In this document: in pieces, positions 1-5,255 of the stretch | Layout of the letters: every line of letters begins with the position of its first letter | Numbering within the stretch: the first letter of the stretch is position 1 | Position numbers and translations under genes: made by a program | DNA from: Gammaproteobacteria bacterium UBA7449 | Lineage (GTDB): Bacteria; Pseudomonadota; Gammaproteobacteria; Pseudomonadales; Pseudohongiellaceae | DNA: 5,255 nucleotides | NCBI GenBank assembly: GCA_002477465.1 | Contig: DLPV01000055.1 | Coordinates: 1-5,255 of the forward strand | Direction of reading: 5' to 3' | The notes under the pieces: model-generated | What the model was told of the DNA's origin: nothing | The model's database searches: none | Seen by the model: only the letters and a program-made list of their open reading frames with translations

Positions 1-9
1 CCGCCTGCG

Positions 10-1014
10 ATGCCCGCACCCGCCCTGAAAACCCAGTTCAGCGTCGAAGCTGCCGATCTCGACCAGCTAACGTCCCTGTGTAAAGCCCTTGCCGACAGTC
101 TGCGGCTACAGATTTTGCGCCTGCTGCGCAATGAATCGTTCGGCGTATTGGAATTGTGTCGCATACTAGATATCAAACAGTCTGCGCTGAGTCATCATTT
201 AAAGATACTGGCCACTGCCGAAATGGTGACGACCCGTCGCGAGGGTAATTCGATTTTCTATCGGCGCAGCTTCCTCACTGACGAGGATCCTTATCGCGAC
301 ATCAAGGAGAGCCTGTTCGAGCAGGTCGACATGGTGGCGTTAGCAGCGGCGCAGACCAGGAAGATCAAACAGATTCAGATGGAGCGATCGCAGCTATCCC
401 TGAGCTTCTTTAACAAGAACGCAGCCAAGTTTCGGGAAAAGCAGGGCCTGATTGTTGAGCATAAGGACTACCACGCCGCCTTGCTCGGCGTTATCGATGG
501 ACTGAGTCTGAACCCCAAAGCAAGTGTGTTGGAAGTTGGTCCCGGTGAGGGTCAGCTGCTAAGGCAATTGGCTTCCAGATTCGAGCACCTAACTGCCCTG
601 GACAACTCCAGAGACATGCTGGAAAGATCGCGGCAAGCGATCACTACGACCTCTCACTCCGACGTCGAATTCATCCTCGGTGACACCACCGTAGCGAAGA
701 AGCAAAGGGTTCGAAGTGACCTGATCATTTTCGACATGGTGCTGCATCATATTTCTTCCCCTGCAAAAACATTTAAAGAGTGCGCCGAATTACTCAACGA
801 ACAGGGCTCCCTGCTCGTCGTTGAACTGCGCTCCCACGATCAGGATTGGGTCAGGGATACCTGCGGAGACTTGTGGCTTGGCTTTGAAGAGCGGGATTTA
901 AACCACTGGGCCGAGAAAGCAAGCCTGGGCAAAGGACAAAGCTCATTCTTGAGTTTACGCAACGGCTTTCAAATACAGATCCGCGTTTTTCAAAAAGAGA
1001 CTCATGGCACCTAA
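10..1014 (+). CDS. sahR: ArsR-family SAH-responsive regulator with C-terminal methyltransferase-like domain (SahR type)
   Basis: Probable repressor of the SAM-cycle genes that follow it. Residues about 15-90 form an ArsR winged helix: an LADSLRLQILRLL helix, the recognition segment around QSALSHHLKIL (57-67), and a wing with RREGNSIFYRR (76-86). Residues about 135-330 look like a class I SAM-binding Rossmann fold: motif I VLEVGPGEG (173-181), an acidic residue ending strand 2 (D198 in LTALDN), DLIIFDMVLHHI (237-248) and LLVVEL (268-273). The ArsR metal box is not intact; where metal sensors have ELCVCDL this has ELCRILDI, with one cysteine (C50). Known SahR proteins have this architecture, bind SAH and then leave DNA; that role is transferred here from family and context. 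The start is unsettled: the frame is open to the left edge, no ribosome site is visible in the nine bases upstream, and no ATG, GTG or TTG lies in frame between codon 1 and the helix-turn-helix. The gene's own promoter is outside the window. An active methyltransferase is the alternative. Confidence 0.85.
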   Translation: MPAPALKTQFSVEAADLDQLTSLCKALADSLRLQILRLLRNESFGVLELCRILDIKQSALSHHLKILATAEMVTTRREGNSIFYRRSFLTDEDPYRDIKESLFEQVDMVALAAAQTRKIKQIQMERSQLSLSFFNKNAAKFREKQGLIVEHKDYHAALLGVIDGLSLNPKASVLEVGPGEGQLLRQLASRFEHLTALDNSRDMLERSRQAITTTSHSDVEFILGDTTVAKKQRVRSDLIIFDMVLHHISSPAKTFKECAELLNEQGSLLVVELRSHDQDWVRDTCGDLWLGFEERDLNHWAEKASLGKGQSSFLSLRNGFQIQIRVFQKETHGT

Positions 1015-1032
1015 TTTCACTCTAGAGAAAAA
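1015..1032. promoter_or_regulatory. Imperfect inverted repeat before metK, possible operator
   Basis: A perfect 8-base palindrome, CTCTAGAG (1020-1027), is flanked by TTT on the left and AAA on the right at matching distance, giving 14 of 18 symmetric positions. It lies directly between the sahR stop codon and the metK ribosome site. ArsR-family dimers bind imperfect inverted repeats of about this size, so it could be an internal SahR operator. I cannot confirm it against a known SahR motif, and the A-rich flank makes part of the symmetry cheap. The only promoter-like sequence nearby is weak: TTCAAA (989-994) and TAATTT (1012-1017), 17 bases apart. Confidence 0.25.
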
Positions 1033-1037
1033 AAGGA
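1033..1037 (+). promoter_or_regulatory. Ribosome binding site of metK
   Basis: AAGGA followed by a 7-base A/T-rich spacer before the ATG at 1045. This is the strongest Shine-Dalgarno match in the window and fixes the metK start, in keeping with high expression of an essential enzyme. Confidence 0.8.
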
Positions 1038-1044
1038 AATTATA

Positions 1045-2205
1045 ATGGCAGAACCGCACCTATTTACATCTGAGTCCGTGTCCGAAGGACATCCAGACAA
1101 GATGGCAGACCAGATTTCTGATGCCATCCTCGATGCGCTTTTAAAGCAGGATAAAAAGTCCCGCGTTGCCTGCGAAACCATGGTCAAGACAGGCATGGTT
1201 ATCGTGGCTGGGGAGATTACCACCGAGGCCTATGTCGATGTTGAGAGCGTGGTTCGTCAAGTCGTTAACGACATTGGCTACAACCACTCGGAAAGCGGAT
1301 TTGATAGCAATACCTGTGCGGTCATGAACGCCATCGGCGGCCAGTCTGGTGACATTGCCCAGGGCGTCGATGAAGCAGACGATCACGAACAGGGTGCTGG
1401 TGACCAGGGTTTGATGTTCGGTTACGCTACTAACGAAACCGAAGTCATGATGCCTGCGCCAATCTACTACTCTCACCTGCTGGTTAAGAAACAGTCTGAA
1501 GTGCGCAAGAGCGGCAAACTGGCGTGGTTAGAACCTGATGCGAAAAGTCAGATCACATTTCGCTATGAAGATGGCAAGCCAGCCGGAATCGATGCAGTAG
1601 TCCTCTCTACCCAGCACCGGGATACCGTCGATCTCAAAGACCTGCAGGAAGCGGTAATGGAAGAAATCATCAAGCCTGTGCTGCCGGCTGAGTGGTGTGA
1701 TGCAAATACCAAATACTTTATCAATCCAACGGGCCGCTTCGTTATCGGTGGTCCACAGGGTGATTGTGGCCTGACCGGGCGCAAAATTATCGTTGACACT
1801 TATGGCGGCATGGCTCGCCATGGCGGCGGCGCATTCTCCGGTAAGGACCCTTCCAAGGTCGATCGATCAGCAGCCTACCTCGCGCGCTATGTCGCAAAGA
1901 ACCTGGTAGCGGCGGGCATTGCCGATCGCTGCGAGCTGCAGCTTTCCTACGCGATTGGGGTTGCCGAGCCAACTTCAATTAGCATTGAAACTTTTGGCAC
2001 CGGCAAGATTGCCGACAGCAGGATTGTCGAACTGGTCCGCGAACATTTTGGATTAAAACCCAAAGGCCTGATTCAAATGCTGGATCTGCTGCGACCGATT
2101 TATCGGGACACGGCGGCCTATGGGCACTTCGGTCGGGAAGAACCGAACTTTTCCTGGGAAAGAACAGACAAGGCTGACGCCCTGCGCGCCGATGCCGGAC
2201 TTTAA
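1045..2205 (+). CDS. metK: S-adenosylmethionine synthase (methionine adenosyltransferase)
   Basis: Cytoplasmic enzyme that makes SAM from methionine and ATP, releasing phosphate and diphosphate; it works as a tetramer needing Mg2+ and K+. At 386 residues it is close to the E. coli length of 384. The N-terminus has the ATP-binding GHPDKMADQISDA (15-27, with H16, D18 and K19). The hallmark GAGDQGLMFGYA is at 117-128, INPTGRFVIGGP at 226-237, DCGLTGRKIIVDTYGG at 240-255, and the phosphate-binding GGGAFSGKDPSKVDRSAAY at 260-278. The C-terminus ends in the usual GHFGRE...WE...DKA pattern. One small departure: the gating-loop stretch reads QSGDIAQGV (100-108), where E. coli has QSPDINQGV. The start is fixed by a good ribosome site and the typical N-terminus. 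It lies 30 bases after sahR and is probably co-transcribed with it. Confidence 0.98.
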   Translation: MAEPHLFTSESVSEGHPDKMADQISDAILDALLKQDKKSRVACETMVKTGMVIVAGEITTEAYVDVESVVRQVVNDIGYNHSESGFDSNTCAVMNAIGGQSGDIAQGVDEADDHEQGAGDQGLMFGYATNETEVMMPAPIYYSHLLVKKQSEVRKSGKLAWLEPDAKSQITFRYEDGKPAGIDAVVLSTQHRDTVDLKDLQEAVMEEIIKPVLPAEWCDANTKYFINPTGRFVIGGPQGDCGLTGRKIIVDTYGGMARHGGGAFSGKDPSKVDRSAAYLARYVAKNLVAAGIADRCELQLSYAIGVAEPTSISIETFGTGKIADSRIVELVREHFGLKPKGLIQMLDLLRPIYRDTAAYGHFGREEPNFSWERTDKADALRADAGL

Positions 2206-2230
2206 ACCTATTTCATTTATTAGTTAGCTC

Positions 2231-2235
2231 TGGAG
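2231..2235 (+). promoter_or_regulatory. Ribosome binding site of ahcY
   Basis: TGGAG with a 6-base spacer to the ATG at 2242 supports that start. The whole metK-ahcY spacer is only 36 bases and A/T-rich before this site, which leaves no room for an SAH riboswitch or a full terminator-promoter pair. Confidence 0.7.
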
Positions 2236-2241
2236 TAAATC

Positions 2242-3648
2242 ATGAGTACCGTAACTGCAACAAACAATGTAACCAGTCTGCACGACTATAAAGTCGCCGA
2301 TATCAGCCTGGCTGACTTTGGTCGTCGCGAGATAACCCTGGCCGAAGCCGAAATGCCGGCTTTGATGTCACTGAGGAAGAAATACGCCGCCGAAAAGCCA
2401 CTGGCACATGCCAAGATTCTCGGCTGCATTCACATGACCGTGCAAACCGCCGTCCTGATTGAGACGCTGGTGGAACTCGGCGCTGAAGTGCGCTGGTCTT
2501 CCTGCAACATCTTCTCTACCCAGGACCATGCTGCGGCGTGTATCGCGGCCGCAGGCATTGCAGTCTATGCCTGGAAGGGTCAGACCGAGGAAGAAGGCGA
2601 GTGGTGTATCGAGCAGACTATCCTCAAGGACGGGACGCCTTGGGATGCCAATATGATTCTTGATGACGGCGGCGACCTCACCGCCATGGTGCACGACAAG
2701 TATCCTGAGATGCTTGCAAGCATTCATGGCATCACAGAGGAAACCACCACCGGTGTACATCGCCTGCTGGAAATGATGGAAGAAGGCTCTCTCAAAGTGC
2801 CTGCCATTAACGTGAACGATGCGGTCACCAAGTCCAAGAACGATAACAAATATGGTTGTCGCCACAGCTTAAATGATGGCATCAAGCGCGGCACAGACAT
2901 GCTGCTCTCGGGCAAGCAAGCGCTGGTAGTTGGTTACGGCGACGTGGGCAAGGGTTCAGCACAAAGCCTGCGCCAGGAAGGCATGATCGTCAGGATCTCC
3001 GAGATCGACCCTATCTGCGCCATGCAGGCCTGCATGGATGGCTTCGAAATCGTATCGCCTTACATCGACGGCAAGAACACCGGCCAGACCGATGCCATTG
3101 ACCGCGTTCTGTTGGACAAGACTGACTTGATCGTCACCACTACCGGTAACGTCAATGTCTGCGACAAGCACATGCTGGACGCAGTGAAGAAAGGCGCCAT
3201 CATTTGCAACATCGGTCACTTCGACAATGAGATTGACACTCAGTACATGCGTGACAACTGGACCTGGGAAGAGGTTAAGCCCCAGGTGCACAAGATCTAT
3301 CGTGACGGTGCCGAGAACCAGGAAGATTACCTGATCCTCCTGTCAGAGGGCCGCTTGATCAACCTTGGTAACGCGACCGGACACCCGTCTCGTATCATGG
3401 ACGGCTCTTTCGCAAACCAGGTACTGGCGCAGATGTACCTTTATGAGCGTAAGTTCGCCGATCTTAGCGATGACTCCAAGACGTCTGGTATCACCGTTGA
3501 CGTTCTGCCCAAACACCTCGATGAGGAAGTAGCGGCATTGATGGTTGCAGGTTTCGGCGGTGTGCTTACTGAGCTCACCCCAGTACAGGCAGACTACATC
3601 AACGTAAAGGTCGAAGGCCCTTACAAGAACGACAGTTACAAATACTAA
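2242..3648 (+). CDS. ahcY: Adenosylhomocysteinase (S-adenosyl-L-homocysteine hydrolase)
   Basis: Reversibly splits SAH into adenosine and homocysteine in the cytoplasm, using tightly bound NAD+. This relieves product inhibition of methyltransferases and supplies homocysteine for methionine. Visible landmarks: substrate domain with HMTVQTAVLIETL (64-76; H64, T66), DDGGD (141-145), EETTTGVHRL (166-175) and VNDAVTKSKNDNKYGC (191-206; K197, D201 and N202 match the catalytic lysine, aspartate and asparagine of the mammalian enzyme); NAD-binding GYGDVGKG (231-238); IGHFDNE (324-330); GHPSRIMDGSF (380-390); and a C-terminal tail with K462 and Y466, the residues that reach the neighbouring subunit's NAD. 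At 468 residues it is the long proteobacterial form. Compared from memory with the 432-residue mammalian protein, the extra length is an N-terminal extension and loops near 273-290 and 401-416. It starts 36 bases after metK. SAH feedback on this gene through SahR is the expected control. Confidence 0.98.
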   Translation: MSTVTATNNVTSLHDYKVADISLADFGRREITLAEAEMPALMSLRKKYAAEKPLAHAKILGCIHMTVQTAVLIETLVELGAEVRWSSCNIFSTQDHAAACIAAAGIAVYAWKGQTEEEGEWCIEQTILKDGTPWDANMILDDGGDLTAMVHDKYPEMLASIHGITEETTTGVHRLLEMMEEGSLKVPAINVNDAVTKSKNDNKYGCRHSLNDGIKRGTDMLLSGKQALVVGYGDVGKGSAQSLRQEGMIVRISEIDPICAMQACMDGFEIVSPYIDGKNTGQTDAIDRVLLDKTDLIVTTTGNVNVCDKHMLDAVKKGAIICNIGHFDNEIDTQYMRDNWTWEEVKPQVHKIYRDGAENQEDYLILLSEGRLINLGNATGHPSRIMDGSFANQVLAQMYLYERKFADLSDDSKTSGITVDVLPKHLDEEVAALMVAGFGGVLTELTPVQADYINVKVEGPYKNDSYKY

Positions 3649-3650
3649 GT

Positions 3651-3666
3651 AGAGCGACACACAGCA
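3651..3666 (+). promoter_or_regulatory. Poor ribosome binding site region of metF
   Basis: The 18 bases between the ahcY stop and the metF ATG hold only a short purine run, AGAG (3651-3654), some 12 bases from the ATG, which is further than usual. No better start is evident: the SIEFYPPR catalytic segment begins at residue 9, as expected for MetF. Ribosomes finishing ahcY probably help initiation here by translational coupling; that is inference. Confidence 0.4.
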
Positions 3667-4518
3667 ATGGATTCCGAAAACTCCCCTTTCAGTATTGAGT
3701 TTTACCCGCCGCGTAACGCGGAGGGGGAATCCAGGCTGGATGCAGTACACGCAGAACTGGCGAAACTCAATCCCGACTATTTCTCAGTCACCTATGGTGC
3801 TGGGGGATCGACCAAAACCGGAACCAGTAAGCTGGTGATGAAGTACCAGGCCGCTGGCTCGCAGGTCGCGCCGCACTTGTCTTTCGGCGGCACCGACGAG
3901 CAAGAGGTTCTGGAGCTTCTGCAGACCTATAAAGAGGCCGGCATCAAACGCATTGTTGCATTGCGCGGCGACATCCCTTCCGGCAGCGGCGCACCCATGC
4001 ACTACCGCTACGCCAATGAGCTGGTGAAATTTGTCCGCAAGGAAACCGGCGACTATTATCATATCGAGGTTGCCTGCTACCCAGAGACACATCCTGAAGC
4101 CAAAAACTTCAGCGACGATGTGGCGTTTTTCAAACAGAAGGTCGATGCTGGTGCCAACTCGGCGATTACCCAATACTTTTACAACGTCGATGCCTACTTT
4201 CGATTTGTAGACTATTGTGATTCCCAGGGCATTAATGTGCCCATCGTACCCGGCGTCATGCCAATTACCAATTTCGACAACCTCAAGCGCTTTAGTGCCA
4301 AGTGCGGTGCTGGGATACCGCTGTGGCTGGGTAAACGCCTGGAAGACTTTGGTGACGATGTCACCGGACTCAAACAGTTTGGTCAGGATGTCGTCACTGA
4401 ACTCTGCTACGACCTGTTACAGGGAGGCGCGCCAGGCTTGCACTTTTACTCCATGAACCTGTCCAAGAGTGTCAGTCAGATCTGGTCGGAACTGGGGCTG
4501 CAGGACCGCAATACTTGA
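3667..4518 (+). CDS. metF: 5,10-methylenetetrahydrofolate reductase
   Basis: FAD-dependent cytoplasmic enzyme that reduces 5,10-methylenetetrahydrofolate to 5-methyltetrahydrofolate with NADH, providing the methyl group that turns homocysteine back into methionine. The single domain is a TIM barrel. Landmarks: IEFYPPR (10-16; E11 corresponds to the catalytic E28 of E. coli MetF), SVTYGAGGS (40-48; T42), APHL (68-71), ALRGDIPSGSG (98-108; D102 corresponds to D120, which tunes the flavin), YPETHPEA (138-145), DAGANSAITQYFYNVD (160-175; Q169 in the folate-binding position), PGVMPITNF (195-203) and the C-terminal GLHFYSMN (257-264). At 283 residues it is slightly shorter than the 296 of E. coli, mainly at the N-terminus. 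There is no regulatory domain of the eukaryotic kind. It is 18 bases downstream of ahcY, the tightest junction in the cluster, so co-transcription is very likely. Confidence 0.97.
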   Translation: MDSENSPFSIEFYPPRNAEGESRLDAVHAELAKLNPDYFSVTYGAGGSTKTGTSKLVMKYQAAGSQVAPHLSFGGTDEQEVLELLQTYKEAGIKRIVALRGDIPSGSGAPMHYRYANELVKFVRKETGDYYHIEVACYPETHPEAKNFSDDVAFFKQKVDAGANSAITQYFYNVDAYFRFVDYCDSQGINVPIVPGVMPITNFDNLKRFSAKCGAGIPLWLGKRLEDFGDDVTGLKQFGQDVVTELCYDLLQGGAPGLHFYSMNLSKSVSQIWSELGLQDRNT

Positions 4519-4569
4519 ACCCTTGTGACCTGGCTTCAGCCTCTTCGCTTCCCTCAACTTGACGATGCC
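4519..4569. other. Spacer between metF and rsmE without clear signals
   Basis: A 51-base gap, the longest in the window. It is pyrimidine-rich on the + strand, has no hairpin followed by a T run, and has no convincing Shine-Dalgarno sequence before the rsmE ATG. TTGACG (4559-4564) resembles a -35 box but has no matching -10 box and would start transcription inside rsmE. Read-through from metF is therefore the simplest way to express rsmE. Confidence 0.5.
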
Positions 4570-5255
4570 ATGCGACTAACCCGGATTTACTTTTCTGAAC
4601 CGCTCACAGCAGACAGCAATGTTCTGCTGCCGAAAGAGACGTCGCACTATCTTGCCAATGTGCTGCGGCTCAAGGCTGGCGACACTATCCTGTTGTTCAA
4701 CGAATCTAACGGAGAATTCCTGGCGACAATCAATGAGGTCAGGAAGGGCGGCGTTAGCACCATAGTCGCAGAGCAGCGCAGAGCGCCTGCCGGCAGTGAG
4801 GTTTCTATCGAGCTAGGGCTTGGCCTATCCAAGGGCGACCGCATGGATTACGGTATTCAAAAGAGCGTGGAGATGGGAGTAACGGCAATTACGCCGGTCA
4901 ATTGCGAGTTCGGTGAAGTGCGATTCAAGCAGGCTGCGCGGGTAGAGAACAAACTCAGGCACTGGCGGCGGGTCGCAGTCAGTGCCACAGAGCAAAGCGG
5001 CCGCTTAGATGTCGCCCCAATCGAAGCACCCCAGAATATTTCTGATTGGCTGGGATCAAGCAAGGCAAGCACGCGCCTGTGTCTCGACCCCGCTGCAGAG
5101 GTCCGTCTGGGTGATCAACCACTCTCTGGTTCTGTGGCGGTGCTCATCGGGCCGGAAGGCGGCTTTTCCGAAGCTGAACTTGCACTGGCGGAAAGCAGCG
5201 GCTTCACCCGCGTCACGCTCGGCCCAAGAATTTTGCGCACGGAAACCGCGCCAGT
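4570..5255 (+). CDS. rsmE: 16S rRNA (uracil-1498-N3)-methyltransferase, 3' end cut off by the window
   Basis: Uses SAM to methylate N3 of U1498 in helix 44 of 16S rRNA, on the assembled small subunit. The 228 codons present cover most of the protein (E. coli RsmE has 243). The N-terminus MRLTRIYFSEPL matches the family's MRxxRIY opening; residues about 1-70 form the PUA-like RNA-binding domain. The C-terminal SPOUT domain (trefoil knot) shows IQKSVEMGVTAITPV (96-110), ATEQSGR (139-145), and the SAM-binding knot motifs LIGPEGGFSEAE (192-203) and LGPRILRTETAP (217-228), after which the window ends. The start at 4570 is chosen from the family N-terminus. An ATG five bases earlier is in another frame and stops after four codons. 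An in-frame GTG at 4525 would add 15 residues not expected in the family. No ribosome site is evident. It consumes SAM but is not a SAM-cycle enzyme. Confidence 0.95.
   Translation, partial: MRLTRIYFSEPLTADSNVLLPKETSHYLANVLRLKAGDTILLFNESNGEFLATINEVRKGGVSTIVAEQRRAPAGSEVSIELGLGLSKGDRMDYGIQKSVEMGVTAITPVNCEFGEVRFKQAARVENKLRHWRRVAVSATEQSGRLDVAPIEAPQNISDWLGSSKASTRLCLDPAAEVRLGDQPLSGSVAVLIGPEGGFSEAELALAESSGFTRVTLGPRILRTETAP

Noticed and set aside
986..996. TTTTTCAAAAA palindrome at the end of sahR
   Set aside because: It is a low-complexity A/T stretch inside the coding sequence encoding Phe-Gln-Lys; the symmetry is cheap and there is no stem-loop with a T tail.
1041..1046. Perfect TATAAT hexamer immediately before metK
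   Set aside because: It overlaps the metK ATG, so transcription from it would begin inside the gene, and no -35 box stands at the right distance. It is a by-product of the A/T-rich start region.
2228..2235. CTCTGGAG before ahcY resembles CTCTAGAG before metK, suggesting a repeated operator
   Set aside because: The second copy includes the ahcY Shine-Dalgarno sequence, has a broken centre and has no symmetric flanks, so chance plus ribosome-site constraint explains it.
2206..2241. Possible SAH or SAM riboswitch in front of ahcY (or metK)
   Set aside because: The spacers are 36 and 30 bases, too short for any known SAM or SAH aptamer plus an expression platform, and they lack paired G/C-rich stems.
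2368..2865. Long open frame on the - strand opposite ahcY, and similar ones opposite metK and metF
   Set aside because: They lie wholly within strongly conserved genes, show no recognisable domains, and arise from the codon bias of the real frame read in reverse.
4559..4591. TTGACG as the -35 box of a separate rsmE promoter
   Set aside because: No TATAAT-like sequence occurs 16-18 bases downstream, and any start would fall inside the rsmE coding region.
1..5255. Horizontally acquired or defence-type system
   Set aside because: All five genes are core metabolism or rRNA modification, share direction and similar base composition by eye, and no integrase, transposase, tRNA, terminal repeat or array is present.

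Overview
The window carries five genes, all on the + strand and tightly packed. They form what looks like one operon for the S-adenosylmethionine (SAM) cycle: an ArsR-family regulator fused to a methyltransferase-like domain (sahR type), metK, ahcY, metF, and the 5' part of rsmE, which runs off the right edge. Spacers are 30, 36, 18 and 51 bases, and no stretch above 300 bases lacks a gene.

Organism: protein-level resemblance points to a gammaproteobacterium. MetK follows the E. coli protein closely along its length, and AhcY has the long proteobacterial form like that of Pseudomonas. Using AhcY rather than the Pfs/LuxS route to recycle S-adenosylhomocysteine (SAH) suggests a free-living, non-enteric lineage, perhaps aquatic. 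That is inference; the window has no rRNA or other marker that would settle the genus.

How the genes fit together: MetK makes SAM from methionine and ATP. Methyltransferases, RsmE among them, turn SAM into SAH. AhcY splits SAH into homocysteine and adenosine. MetF makes the 5-methyltetrahydrofolate that remethylates homocysteine. The missing step, methionine synthase (MetH or MetE), is not in the window. The first gene matches the described SahR family, ArsR-type repressors whose C-terminal methyltransferase-like domain senses SAH and releases SAM-cycle genes when SAH builds up. The operon would then be regulated by its own toxic by-product.

Novelty: I see no undescribed system, mobile element, CRISPR array, riboswitch or RNA gene. 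The layout is a tidy example of known biology. Points worth a second look are the sensor-enzyme fusion itself, an inverted repeat just before metK, the weak translation signals of metF and rsmE, and the placement of an rRNA methyltransferase gene at the end of the SAM-cycle cluster.
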